Shown: piece after piece, positions 24,061 to 37,267 of the stretch
Numbering within the stretch: position 1 is the stretch's first letter
How the letters are laid out: every line of letters starts with the position of its first letter
Assembly (NCBI GenBank): GCA_002751075.1
Contig: NAOQ01000511.1
Span: 2,862 to 49,945 of the forward strand
Length of the DNA stretch: 47,084 nucleotides
Source of the DNA: Ichthyophonus hoferi
Taxonomy: Eukaryota > Opisthokonta > Ichthyosporea > Ichthyophonida > Ichthyophonidae
Direction: 5' to 3'
Program-made: the position numbers and the translations under genes
Notes under the pieces: generated by a model
What the model was told of the DNA's origin: nothing
Seen by the model: only the letters and a program-made list of their open reading frames with translations
Databases searched by the model: none

Positions 24061-25408
24061 TATTCGTAACTTCACCATCTTATTTCATTGTATTTTCCAT
24101 TTCATCCAGGGTTTTGCATAGAAAGTGTTCGTCTCTTTCCCTATTGGATTTCATTTTCATCTCAATCTTCCTTCGTGCTCTTATTTCACAGACATTCTAA
24201 ACAAGGTCAGCATCGTTTGAACATGTCATTTTTTTTTCTTTTTCTGATCACTGAAGTAGATATAATCTTCTTCATTCATATATGTACCCGACTCTTGTTC
24301 CTACTCTTGTCTTTTTTATGATTATTTTGAAACACATCAAGTAGCATAGCATACCCTTGTTGTCAAATAATTCCATATATATATTTAACTGTATTTGTGT
24401 GTTCCTTTCCTTTCTCAAAGGATTTTTTTTTTATTAAAAAAATAGTTTCTATAGACATACAGTTTGATTTTTAATAGTGGGTATGTACATGTAGCACACT
24501 GCATCATAACAAAGAGATATCTGACGGCACCAATTATATTTGGCAAGGTTGGTATAGTTGTTATTTCGGCTCAAAGGTTTTTAACAAAGGAAAATCAATA
24601 TGATCATCAAAAACATAGCCATAATTGATACCTTGCATTTAGATTATTCACAAGTTTGACATTAGTTGCCATCCGGACAGTCTATGCTATTAAAGTTGAG
24701 TCGCAATGAGAGTAAAACATCAAAATTAAAGTGAAGAAATGAAATGCAATTTTATTAACGTATACGAAATTTAAAATGGTTCATTTCTCAGGATTTGTCC
24801 AATTATTACAGCCCTTTAAATAAATTGGGGCCATTTTTGAATGCATCAGCTGTGCGACCGATATAATCTTTTTCAAAAAAAATAAAGATAGTACTTCATT
24901 ATGAATTATCCCCCACACCCATAGTTAAGGGAATAAAAATGCTGCATTAGTAGATTTTGGGTTATCTACTTTCCTTTTATCACTCTCGTAGTATATTGTT
25001 ACCTTCTTCGCTACTTATATTTTAGAATGTTAAAAAGCGGTAATTTCGTTAAATGGCGTGATTTATAATACTAGTCTAGTATAATAATACTAAGGCGGCG
25101 ACAAGCCGTCAATTTAGACTGGGATTGGATTGGATGATGACGTTGTCATCCATGAATACTATTAGTTGAACCAGGCTAATTGTGTATTTAAATAAATAAA
25201 TTGATTAGATATGTGACGGTTTTTCAAAAGTTAAATTTATTTGTACACCTCTATTGGAATGTAATGCAATAATTGGCGCCGAACAAAAACGCTTATCTAT
25301 GATAAATTTTGACTCGGTGGCTTCTCCCCTGACAACAATTCGTTTGTGATATTATTTATTATACCTATCTTGTTATAACCCTATCTACCTACTATTATAG
25401 CATTTACA
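24061..25408. other. Spacer upstream of the HMG-box gene
   Basis: AT-rich interval holding the presumed promoter of the HMG-box gene. A T-rich frame at 24088-24321 is low complexity. No coding exon, RNA gene or element domain is supported. Confidence 0.6.
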
Positions 25409-26432
25409 ATGCCCAAAACTACCAAGAAGGAGGCCACTAGTGCCAGTGATCCTTATGAGAAGAAAAAAACTGTGCGTAAGGAGAAGAAGGAAAAGGATCC
25501 CAATGCGCCTAAGGTGAGTGTTGCTAGATGTATGGTTATTGCTTTGACTTTTCCACTATCTCTTGCTTTAATATTGTTATTTTCATTGTTTCAGTTGAAT
25601 TTTTTTGAAGGATGGTTTGATTTACCTTTGCATGTTGTACAGTTTTTCGTATTTGGTATGTTGAAGGGTATACTTAAAATTATTTTTATTCCAATAAAAT
25701 ACATACCTCTGTCGTTACATGTTAAGTTCTCACCTTCATGTGTTGTGTTTTTTCTTCTTCTTACATATGCCATATTAAACTGATCATCTTTATTATTGTG
25801 TCCATGATTATTGGTTGGTCTTTTCAGTTGTTTCTTTCCTCTATACTTTCTCAAAAGATTTATATATTTGATCATAAAATTATCCTATTTATTGGCTTTA
25901 TCGTATTACATAACTATTTTTCTGTATCTAAGGTTTAGCATCTTATATAGTTAACTATTACTATCATCACTTAATTATAAAACTTGTAATCCACAGAAAC
26001 CCTTGACAGCTTATATTCTCTTTTGCAATGACCAACGACCCCAAATCAGGCTAGACCATCCTGACATGAAGATTCCAGAAATTGGTTCAAAGCTTGGAGG
26101 CATGTGGAAGGCTTTAACTGAAGAGCAGAAAATCAAGTTTACCGCCCTAGCAGAACAGGATAAGAAGAGATACGTGAAGGACATGGAGAAATACAAAGGT
26201 GTGTCAATATCATCCTTTTATTCTACCCCTATAAAGCTGTGTGCAAGCTATCCTGTTTGCTGTAATAATTTTGATGGTTTTGGTTTACACCGCATTATAG
26301 CTTACCTCGTGAGGACTTTAGATTTTACTTTTGACAGGCTCTTTAGAGAACTATTTGTGTTTCTTTCTCCTGGCCTCAGATAGCTATTGACTAATCTCTA
26401 CTCTTCTCGCAGCATCCACAGTAACAGCGTAA
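25409..26432 (+). CDS. Single HMG-box chromatin protein (HMGB / NHP6-like)
   Basis: Small DNA-bending chromatin protein. Three exons, 25409-25513, 25997-26198 and 26413-26432, give 108 residues and a TAA stop. The N-terminus is a lysine-rich tail of about 30 residues ending in KEKKEKDPNAPK. One HMG box follows with PLTAYILFCNDQRPQIR, MKIPEIGSKLGGMWKAL and EQDKKRYVKDMEKY in the expected order. There is one box and no long acidic tail, so it resembles yeast NHP6 more than two-box animal HMGB1. The first intron falls exactly after NAPK, at the start of helix I of the box. The final exon adds only ASTVTA. If the first intron were retained, translation would run on into a hydrophobic tail, most likely an effect of its T-richness. 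Confidence 0.93.
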
Positions 26433-27424
26433 TGTCCTTCCGGAAAAGAGGCGAATGAGACGCCCAGTCTTGTACATGCGTTCTATTTAGACAACACGGA
26501 TAACATACTTGTTTGATGTGTGATATACGGCTGACTATAATAGCTTGATTTTCATAACCGTTATGCCCGTTTAGTTTTTTCGTCCGATGGTTTTGATAAA
26601 TTTTTAATGAGACAAAACATGCGTTATATAATTTTTGTTTGGAAACAAAGCCCGTGCTTCTTCAAAGAGTTGGTTTATGGGCCAGAACACTGCAGTATAA
26701 TTGTGTGTTTGGAGGGGGTGGTACACTATTAATGTTGATTGACTGATATGTAATCATCTTTTATGGTGCATAAAGAACACCCAGCCTATCCAGTGGGTTT
26801 ATTCTGACAGTGCTGATGATGCCAATGTGACGTAGTGCCCTAATAGAGATCCTGGCGAACCATATTGTAAAAATGTGTAGAGTAGGGGTGAATGTTATTA
26901 GTAAGATCCCTTGTATCGCCACACTTGTAGCATTCCACTTCTCATTTGGTGATGAAACCTTCTACATAGTATAGATCACAGACACTTTTTCTCTTGAAAT
27001 TACGTATGGTTTGTTAATCATGAAGCATCGCATTAAGCTTTAGTTTATAATGCGCGTCAGCACGCCTTGGATTTTATGAGTAATATTATTATTAATTGTT
27101 TATCAAAGGCCAGCCACAAAGTTGGAGAAGTTGCCGTGCCATAGTCTCTGCCATCTCATTGGCTAGAGGCTGACTCTATGAGAGGTAACGATATAGCCCA
27201 AAGAGTCCTACCTACCTAGTGTGCTACACTTAATGAATTGCTAGCTTCTCCGCCGGTCACACTAATTTTAATATGGTGAGACCAAGAGATCAATCTAGCT
27301 GCCATTGGCAACAGAAAGAAAGGGAACACCCCTTCTTTGTGTCTATGCCCAAGTGACAAATATTCTTTGTTATTACTGACCAGACTTTGGGCTGCTGAAC
27401 CTTCAAAAGATTAGTATGTACATA

Positions 27425-27478
27425 GGGACCTCTACGGGTCCGGTCAATCCGTGGGCAATGCATAAGCCCAACTTGACC
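27425..27478. other. Two adjacent perfect stem-loops, candidate structured RNA or binding element
   Basis: GGACC at 27426-27430 pairs with GGTCC at 27437-27441. Directly after it, GGTCAA at 27442-27447 pairs with TTGACC at 27473-27478 and encloses TGGGC (27452-27456) pairing with GCCCA (27466-27470) around the loop AATGCATAA. The stems are GC-rich in an AT-rich spacer. It does not match tRNA or the snRNAs I know. Confidence 0.35.
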
Positions 27479-29389
27479 CTACATGTATACATTACTTGTT
27501 CCATTACTCTCCTAAGTGCATTTAATTATTTCTACGAGTATCAGATCCGCTTCTAATCTTGTGAGCAAAAACAAGAGCCGTAAATAAACTTTTAAAAGTA
27601 AGGTAATATAGTTGAAAGCAGAGCCTATCTCGGGCACCCTATATAGGCCTATTGTTTGTTATGGAGATAGCATGAGAATCGTACGTAGCCACTCACAGGC
27701 TGGAACAGTATTGGAAAAATACATACAAAATATTTACTTATAGTAGTTCATTTCTATTGGTTACTAAGTATGGAGAGCCACCGTGCATTCTATGATTGGC
27801 TTAAATGAATACTGTAATATTGAAATAGATTAGCGCGCGCTGTCTCGTTTTAAACACCAATAAGCCTTACTCCGCCAGAGCAGGGTAAAACAGCATACTA
27901 CACTTCACTTGCCTAGGGGTATTATAGGACAGCACTGTGGGTCAGATATAGCTTGTCCTGATTGAACACCTTTTTAATTCTGCCTTGCCTCAACTGGGTT
28001 TCATAATATTAATCCATACAAGGATAAGCATATAAATTGTTTTCAACCTAAGCCTAGCTTGGCCTGTCAATGTTGACACCACAATTCTCGCATGGGAAGT
28101 TGTATTGGTCTTGTGAACGATCAGTAGAACTACTAATAGTATGTGGCATTGGGGTAGATGATATTATTAGCATGCCTATGAATATACCTATAAGATTCCT
28201 CACTCCATTCCGATTCGTGATTATCAGAAGCATCAAAAACCTTAATACTTGAAATGCCTTTTATCCCTAGCTTCTAAGTCTGATAGAGCACACGGTTCTT
28301 TTTTTGATTGTTTGCCTCTGTCCAATATATTAGTTAACTGTGATTTACGCTATTTATATGTTGGCAACTAGAAGTGTTTGATTATTCATGTCTGTAGCTT
28401 CATGACTTATTACAGCGGTGTTTTTATTCAAGCCGCATACAATAGAATATACCGCTATTGGTAAATGGAATCTTAAATCTATTGATCTGTGTATTATTTA
28501 GTTTTCATCTTAATATTGGATGTTATTGGCGACGTGATATATGTATGGTTTTAATATTAAAAGATAAGTCTGACAAAGGTCCAGGGAAATTCAAGTCGGT
28601 ATAGATAGAGTCAAATAACTGATACCCAATTTGATCAATTATTTTAATCTTATTTATTATTGGCCATACTAGTGTGTTCAAATCTACTTACAAAAGGTAT
28701 CCACATCCTAGAGATATGATCTCTACATACAGTTCGTTGTATCCCCTTTAACAACAATGCTTTCATGTTATCTGGCTATGTTGTGTTTATCTAATGTTAG
28801 TTCGTTAGTTCATACGATTTGCTCAGACTGTCTTTAAAAAATCATATGCTTTATCGATGGCCCTATCAAAATTGGATTTTGTATAATCTGCATCTTAGAG
28901 CAGATGGGTTGTTATACCAAATACATAGCCTCCGTGACTACAGAAGACAAGAGACAAGCATCGACTCGAGGAATACTCTTCTACCCTCTTAATGCGCTGG
29001 GTTCAGATGACTACACCAGGTAGAATATGAAGGATGTGGTGTTGTCGATACACTAAAAGAATAATATAACACACGGTAACATTATCTATTATCAATTCAT
29101 ATGCATGAAGGGCTTGCCAGTCTCGTAGACCAGACCAGTTGTCCACCTACGCTATAAGAGCAGCATGATATTACTCCAGCAGCAATATTACCAATAGATT
29201 GGTTGCTGACCATCAATTGGAGGATATGCATATGCATACACAGGGACTTCATATCACCATGTACACCACAGACAAAACTATCAGTCATAGCGATTTCACA
29301 GGCAAGCATATATATGTATTCAGGCGCATACCAGACACGCATCTCTTGACATACATTGACATGGGCAAGTAGTAATGCAGAACATACGG

Positions 29390-29395
29390 TTTAAT
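29390..29395 (-). promoter_or_regulatory. ATTAAA poly(A) signal candidate of the 4E-T-like gene
   Basis: On the minus strand an ATTAAA variant lies about 27 bases past the TAA stop of the 4E-T-like gene. No canonical AATAAA is nearer. Confidence 0.35.
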
Positions 29396-29421
29396 ATTGA
29401 TATTTGTGGTCTACAATAAAC

Positions 29422-32400
29422 TTAAAGAGGTTGTTGTCTACCGGAATGGTCCCATTGCTCCATGGCTGGGTCCAAAGACATTGGTGGGGGCTGTGTACCA
29501 TATGGAGGCTGGCCCATCATCATACCTGAAAATAGTATTGTTGGTTGTCCAATCATTGCCTAAATATATGTCAGAGTATCTGTTGCCATGCCAAAACAAA
29601 AACTAAAGCGTATAGGAATCTTAATTAAGTGGTAAATTATCGTCAGCTTATCACATAGGCTCGACATATAATTTAATACCATCATTTACACATGGTATAA
29701 GTATAAAGGTACATAGGTAACTACACAATCCACGGCAGTGGGTACTACACCGTACTATGAGAGGTAGTATAAGCATATAACAGTAGACACATGTACCTAG
29801 ACTCTAAGAAGAAGGATGCAGTAGGATTGGCTAAAAGGTAGAAAACATACCTGGAGGATAGGGTATTTGCATGCCATAAGGATACATAGACTGGTGAGGG
29901 GGGCCGTAATTCTGTTGTGATGGGTAGATGGGCGGTGCGTATGGGTTGAACTGCGTGGGAGCAGCTCCATAGCCCTAGTATAAAATACACATTATTAGCC
30001 ATAGTCTCCCCCATCTCTCCCCGTTAACCCCTAGGCCTACGGGGCCTTACCTGAAACATCATCGGATCCCCTCCTGGTCCCATTGGGAAGCCCAAGGGGC
30101 CACCAGGCGGTCCGGTTAATGGAGAGGATGTCTGTGGCAGTTGCGGAGGCTGGGTAGGCTCGGGGGCTTTCTTCTTGCCTGCTGCCTTCATGACTGATGT
30201 GGGGGTAAAACCGTTGAAAGCTACACTGATCTTGCCTGTAGGTCGGGCCCCGCCTGTCGTGCCTTGGCTTGCTGCAAACGCCTTTGTTTGCGGAGATGGT
30301 AAACCATTTGGCACTTGGCTGCTACCTGATGGTAGCATAGGTGGCTGCATATGATGTATGTATAGTGTATTTTAAGAAAGAGGCACATATGAGTCCAAAA
30401 GTTTAGAGTATAGCCAGCAAAGATATAACAATAACTACGACAACCATCCGATGCTATCTACTACTCCTACTATGCCTATCCTGTATCACTGAGAGCCCTA
30501 AGTCATAGGAGACCGACATATCCGTGCAAGCAAAGCATATAAATCACCTGTATAAAGGCTCCCATAGATGATTGAGGGAACCCAGGGGCAGTGGGCATAG
30601 GTCGGTCTGTTTTCCTAGCCTCGTTACTTGCTGGAGGATGAGGTCCACTTTGAGGACCAAGGCCGAAAATACCTGGTGTCATTGGCTTTGATCCAAACAG
30701 TCCAGCCAAGTTATTTTCAGGGGCCTGTTGATGGCCTGGCTAAACGTGTCAGCATACAGATCTCACACCCTCTCTTACACCTTACGGGCATATTACCACC
30801 CCTCACCTGCTGTGCGCGCACTTACGCCCATGGAGGCCAACAACTGCAGGACATCCATTCCACCTGGCTGTGGTACAGTACACAGGTTAGGGTCCATGTA
30901 CAGGAAACATGTAAATATTTAGACCTCTAGCCCATGCACTCACTGACCTTTGATGCATTAGTCTGCTTAGACTCCGCGTGGACTGGCTCTGGCGTTGAGT
31001 CTGCAAGTTTTGCAACTAAGCTGTCAGTTCATATTCATGTTCCCAATTATACACCTAAAATATTTATTTCTTATCCCCCAGCCCCTACCTTTTTATTTCA
31101 CTATGTAATATTTTCTTAATATTATCTATCTTCATTTTTTTATCCTACCTCTCAACTAATATTGACGTATATATATGTTTTTGTTTCTATGATAATGATT
31201 ATGAGCCCAACAAAGTCCATGAGTACTCAAGCAAAAAACTTACTATCAGAAAATAAGTGTTGGAAACGAGATACAGGTTCGTGATTTTCGGGCGGGCCTG
31301 CACTCTCGGAATCAAATAGGTTAGAGAACCGTGATGTGTTTGCGTCCACAGGCTCTGCATTGTAATCCACCTGTAGGAAATGAATGATTAGGACCCTCTC
31401 TCCGCCCGTCCAGCAAGATCTGGTGACCTAATCCTACCTCATTGGTAGCTGTTCCAAATATGTCAGAGAACCGAGAGGACGAGAATGTTGAGTCTGGTTG
31501 AGGGGTCTGGCACGGAGTACGAGGGTGAGGGGAGTCGGCCTGTATAGCCAGGTAGTTTTAGCACACAGTGGGTCCATCACCCTATCCACCTAGACTCAAA
31601 ACTTACCGTCACAGTTGCAGCCTGGAAGAACTCACTGTGTAGCAACTGATCCATAATAGTGCCTTCCTTTACTACCTCTTCTTTCTTGCCAGAATATCCC
31701 TCTGTTTCTTGGGGACGTGCCGTCTCTGCCTCTTTTTTTGATGCAAAAGCGGATGTCTTACCGCCATCAGTCTGGCCCCTAATACTAATGTTAGTGACCC
31801 TTCACAGCCCTACCAGGTCTCTCCTAATCACCATCCACATTCTGACACCACTAACTAATACTTATATGGGATAAATATCATGTCTTGCACCTTCGAGTAC
31901 CAAACAATACTACATGATTACGCAGTTTTAACATACAAACAAAGGATTCTATTTCACAGCCTTGTATTCCTTTATCGTATAGGAAATGCCGAGTAAGAAA
32001 ATAATATCATAGCTCATTGGCTTAGCTTGCCCTGTTTCTGACCTGGTGGTTTCAGGATGGTCCCCTGTAACATTGGCTTTCATTGATCGATTTATTTCTT
32101 CCCTCTCTGGAAGACCTGTACGGCATACTGGTTAGTATCCCTCTACCTAATATGCATATGAAGAAACAAGGCCTCAACCTACCTTGCAGCTTCATCATGT
32201 CCAGGGCAGCATCAGGTGCATAGGTCAGCCTAGGTCACCCCTAGTTAGTTGCCTGTATACTATTATCCCCATAGTGGACCACTGCATCCACTACGAAATG
32301 CCACACGATTTCTTTTTGACCCTATCTACCTACCACTCAGGGTTGGAATCAGCCTTAGAGAGTGGCCTCATAGGCCGACCATCTCGTGCATCTTTATTAT

Positions 32401-34765
32401 CCCGCATATCCCGGGTATCTCGCATGCCTCTACTGTCCCTCATATCACGGCTATCTCGATATGATGTATTCCTATTGGGTCCTGATATCCACTCCCTATT
32501 AGATCAATCATCACATCCACCCATTCTACCCAATACCTTCAAGTTACCTACCTAGTATTCTGTTGTTGTGACTGGGTGCCACGTACTGTAACCTCTCTAT
32601 GGTCAGTAAACCATATCACATCTTCTCTCCCTCCCTCCCCCTGCTCCTCCCGTCTCTTTCCCCTCCCAAGACCATCCCACTACCTTCTTGCCAGTACGCC
32701 CCTTATTCTGAAGGTCGCGATCGTCTAACCTATCACCGCGATCATGGCTATTGCAATCAAGCCTTCCCCCAATATCACGATCAGATAAGGGGTAGGAATC
32801 ACTCCTCTCTGCCACCCTCACTCCCCCTCGCCCTTCACGGTACAGCATCGACCTGCGGCGACTGGAGTCGGGCCGCTCCTTAATGCGCGAAGATTCCTCT
32901 TGCTCTGACATATGACGAGGGGACTCGCTGCCCTTCGTGGAGCAGGCAAACAACATACTGCGCTGAGGTCCAAGTACAATGTTCTCGGCGGGTGGGGCTG
33001 AAGGCAGCACGACGCCATTAGCATAAATCACTCCTCTTGCACCATTCTATGCACTCCTATCACCCTTACCTTTACTTGGCATGGTAGTGTCGTTGGACCC
33101 AAAAAAGGCGGGTATTTCCTTGTTATCCACATCACCACCGGGTGAGACACAGTCCCCTTCATAGCGCGATTGGTTGTCTCGTCGACCCCAACGGCTATTT
33201 ACCCAAGTCAGTCTAGTCCCATGACTCTCTCTACCCACTCTACTCTCTTATTCTCCGCTTTATCCCCCTATCCGCTTACCAATGTCACTTACCCTATATC
33301 CCCCCCTCGTCCTCTCCCGCTGTTTCTCATTTCAAACGACAAGCTAGTGGATAGACCAGGTCGCTCACGGTAGGACCGAGTGTTGGGAGGTTCAGGTTGA
33401 TGCTCCACAAAACTAATATTACCCTCTTCATCTCTAGCAAAAGAAAGGGGAAAGGGTCAGGCAAGAGGGGCATAGGGGAAGCAGAAAGAAGATCTAGAGG
33501 GGATGTAGGGGCAACCAGATGTCTCGTGTACTACTATCCAAAGACAAGAGTCTCCTACATAATGTCCACATCCCTGCTACAACAAGGCATACGGGCTATA
33601 GGATAGCTGGCAGATAAATAATAATACCATCAGAGTAAAGACCGTAGGGCTGAACAATGAAGTCAGGGAGAAGAGGATACATATTAACTTCAAGATAATA
33701 AAGAAAATTGGCAGTGTGTGGAGAGGGCAGACAAAATAAGATTAATATACTGGTAGTGTAGGGGGATAGAAGTAAAGGACGAAAGAGATAAAGATGAGGG
33801 CGGTGGAAACAGAGAGAGATAGAGAACACAATAGATAAGGATGGCAATTGGAGGATGTGTATCTAAAGAGAGAAAACAACAGGGAAAATAGCAAGAAGGA
33901 GGAAGAGAAGGTATAAAAGAGAGACATATATAGAGATAGCTTGAGAGGGAAAAGGGGTTAAGAGGTAGAGTAGAGTACTGATATGTTTGTATGTATATAT
34001 AGGGTACCTAGTAAACAGCTCCAAGTCCATCCAGGCACGAGAGTGTGGTGAGGCCTGTAGGTTAAGAAGGAAGGCTCTAGTATAGCGGTACACGTGGTCG
34101 TTACCCAGCCCATTGCTTATATTTAAGGCAGCCTCGGTCGTTTCATTGTCCAACACCTCGCCCTAAAAGAGGAAAGGAATGATTAGGGACAGCGTAAACG
34201 GGACTCAAGAATAAAGAATAAGGAAGATGTAAGAGTTATGATCGGAGAGACCATAAATAGTACGAGCATGTGACCAGGTGAGTGACTGCAAGATGGGCCT
34301 GACACTGTATGGTTAGCTGAAAGGAGTGGATGTTATAGTGGCCTGGGGGTCGCCTCCTTCCCGTATATACACCAAAAGGGATACTATCGAGTATGTATAA
34401 GTTAAAAGGAAGAGAACCACTTCAAGTAATACCACATAACGCTATATAAGCAATGCATGTGGTGATATAATATAATGTAAGATGCAGGCTGCCCAATATG
34501 ATCTCAAGTGCCTACAATGGTGTCTGTCCTACGGTGCCTGCCTCTTCAGGTACTTGTGGGTGGGTGCCAGTGGTGGGGTGTGGTCGGAGATATAACAGCA
34601 CACGGGTCTTTCAAACGTGAGAAAAAGTGAGGCTGAACTGGTTGTGAAGGAATATTTTCATCCTATCTCCCGTAAGTAACGCGGAGGGAGCCTATACAAG
34701 TCAGGCCACGCTCCTACCTGCAGCTGGGTCTGTACTTGCTCGTCATCACCCCTCCCGTCAACCAT
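29422..34765 (-). CDS. EIF4ENIF1: 4E-T (EIF4ENIF1)-like eIF4E-binding protein
   Basis: 4E-T proteins bind eIF4E, shuttle it and repress or store mRNAs in P-bodies. Eighteen exons join in frame to 754 residues (TAA stop): 34765-34718, 34162-34008, 33433-33369, 33228-33070, 33033-32684, 32592-32552, 32450-32334, 32229-32183, 32115-32043, 31778-31607, 31539-31438, 31370-31244, 31015-30948, 30867-30826, 30724-30548, 30344-30051, 29974-29851, 29525-29422. Residues 40-50 hold YTRAFLLNLQ, a perfect Y-x4-L-hydrophobic eIF4E-binding motif. An Arg/Asp/Ser-rich middle (RD dipeptides in the exon ending at 32334) is followed by three spaced SRF motifs (SRFSDIF, SRFSNLF, SRFQHLF) and a Pro/Gly/Gln/Met-rich C-terminal third. 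Human 4E-T is 985 residues. Most of the chain is low complexity, so another 4E-binding repressor is possible. The ATG has A at -3 and G at +4. Confidence 0.68.
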
Positions 34766-37267
34766 GGTTCGTAGACGCAGCTTGTTGCAAACACTCTAAC
34801 AAACAGTTCTGTAAAGTTTGAGTGCTAACAAGTAAGTCGCCCAGGTAATGCAATATTTAGTGTGATATTAGGTTGGCTAATAATGGACAATGGAGACCCT
34901 GCGTGTATCATGGCGTATCCTGCAATATCACTAAACTGTAATCCGCAATAGGCTTACCAATCCAGCCAACAATTATTCTTACGACAAGATATTAAATAAA
35001 ACGATAAAACAAATATTCTATTGTTCAGTAAGGCAGACGCTAAAAAGCAATGGCTGCATTTACACTATAACTCCCTTCTATTTATACTTATATACACTCA
35101 ACCAGCTAACTCTCTCCCTATGAAGTAATTCACACCGTCACTGCAGAATTTGGTTTTACGTAGAATACCTACAGCCTACATACTGTTGTTGCGATTATTC
35201 GGAATCGTCAACCCATCGTTAATTTTGGTTTTTAATTGTTGGCTTATCACTGATTGATTTTCTTTCTTATAAAGGCGAGAAACTGTGGATCTCCTACCCC
35301 AATAAAACGAAAAGCGTAATAGAACGATATAGCATTACCCTCTCACCCCTGGTAATGCAGAATTTATAGTTATATATATGATATTTTGATATTGTCTGTT
35401 TTACTATAGCCGCCTTATATGGTATATGTTGGCAGGATGCGGTCTATCCAAATTGTTGGCCAATTTGTGGACTTTTTCCTTTTTATTGTGGTACTCAGAA
35501 GTAGCTTTATTTAACTACGAAACGCTATAGACTTGACAGCTATTTAAGGGTTTCTACTAAGTCATAGCCATACAATTGATGGGCTTTTGTATTTCTTTTC
35601 ATCGTTTTTATTTTTACCTTACGCTGCTGTTTGATATGGCTTCCCAAAAGAAAAATAAATATTAGAATATTAGAGCCCCTTTATTAATTACAATTGACTT
35701 GTTTCCTACTACTGGCGGATCCAAGTAGCAACTTTAAATATTTCCTAATAAAATGAATGTACGCTTATAAAACCGAGTGATCTCCACATGTATTATAAAT
35801 AATTATTTATCTTGTCTAAAGACGGCCAATCCGCCTATCTCGGTGATACGTCTTGCATGTCACCTACAGGAGTCCTAGGATTGAACTCCATAGGGAGGCC
35901 ATATAATATCACCTGTAGTATCCTAAATACCTCCGATGGTATAAACTTTCGAATTCGAATCAGGGGATTGTACTTTTGTCCCTCAAGACCAAAGGACGAG
36001 AGCCATAGTAAAGTCATCTACTGCTTGTAGTCTCTCATCATGAAAATCCCCAGTTATGTGTAATACCTTCCGTTAACAATGCTCAAAAAGTAATATTGAA
36101 TATTTTTGGCCCTATGTTCTTTCACCTTGCTACTATTTCCTTTGAAATTTAGGTGGATACAAATACCTACTGACTGTTATTATTTTTATTAATGTAACAA
36201 ATGTATTTATAATCAATTTCTTAACATAATATTTCTTATTTAACTAAGTTAATAAATCCTATCTGTTGTCACGGCCATCCACTTGTCTCTTGTCTTCTAT
36301 ATACATGTTTAGCGCTTGCACAAAAATTTGTAACAATACTATTGAAGAAAGCCATGGAGTCATTCTAAAGAAATGTGTCTTGATTATATTATTATGTCCA
36401 GGTTAAAAGCAATAGATAAGAATGGCCTATTGGTCAATAGGTCTCCTATATATCCTATAGACTATTCTATTGGTACCAAAAACATCAAATATATTTCATT
36501 CTCAAATTAAAATAGTAATCACATGCCTATAACTGCCTAAATAAACAAAGGAGCATATATATCTGGCAATATACAGAACACCACCCCTACTAGGCCATAG
36601 AGGTTGTAACTACGTTTAGGGAACCGCAAGCTGGCTTTATACATGACGACAGAAATAGAGGCTCTAAACCTGCACGCCAGTTGCATATATATATCGGCTT
36701 CGACAGTGCATATTGATAGTTGACCTATGTCGGCTGTCTGTCTAATCCAGTCAGTACTTGGCGCCCTAATGAGAAGTGGTCTATCTTTATAGTCCCTAAG
36801 GTAGTCTACAATTATCTATGGCCTACCCTGTTAACCTACTGTAAACCAGCCCACCATCAAAACAGCAACTAGATATTGCTATGTAATGTATTGGAAAAAA
36901 TGCCAAGGTGGAAGTCGCAGAAGGAGGTTAAGGTCAATCTAGTTATCCTCTCCGTTGTGGTCTGACCCCACAGCCCCACAGGGGGTACCAAGCCACAGGG
37001 AAAGGCTGTGATAAATTCCTCTACTGATGTACAGTAGCAGGTAAAAAAAACGGTTTATATTTGTAGAGCACAATAAGTGGCCTCTACTAGCGGGGAAAGG
37101 CATGGTAGTGTCCTATAAAATATTTGATAACTTGACATATAGGTAGAATAGCGTATGTACCCATGTATAAAGTAAAGGCAATCAAACAACAGCTCATATG
37201 TGGTCAGGGTCAGCCAGCAAGCAAACGTGTTGTGTAGGCAAGCAGGGCCCATACAGCTACACAACCC
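34766..37267. other. AT-rich spacer upstream of the 4E-T-like gene
   Basis: About 2.5 kb between the SUGP1-like stop (37268) and the 4E-T-like start (34765), both genes on the minus strand, so the 4E-T promoter lies here. A patch at 35812-36030 is open on both strands, with GLPMEFNPRTPVGDM on the minus strand, and has slightly higher GC; it may be a coding relic but I do not recognise it. Nothing else is supported. Confidence 0.55.

Larger units (their letters stand above)
26433..29421. other. Spacer between HMG-box and 4E-T-like genes
   Basis: About 3 kb between the 3' ends of two convergent genes. A somewhat GC-richer patch at about 27100-27480 contains a two-hairpin element (listed separately). 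Short frames at 28054-28252 and 29097-29342 have no recognisable homology. No RNA gene of a known class was identified. Confidence 0.6.

Noticed and set aside
25514-25996. Read-through of the HMG-box gene into its first intron, giving a hydrophobic tail of about 89 residues
   Set aside because: The intron has good GTGAGT and CCACAG sites, the HMG box continues perfectly in the next exon, and T-rich DNA gives hydrophobic codons by composition.
31659-32883. Several plus-strand frames opposite the 4E-T-like exons
   Set aside because: They are shadows of minus-strand exons that join in frame with splice consensus.
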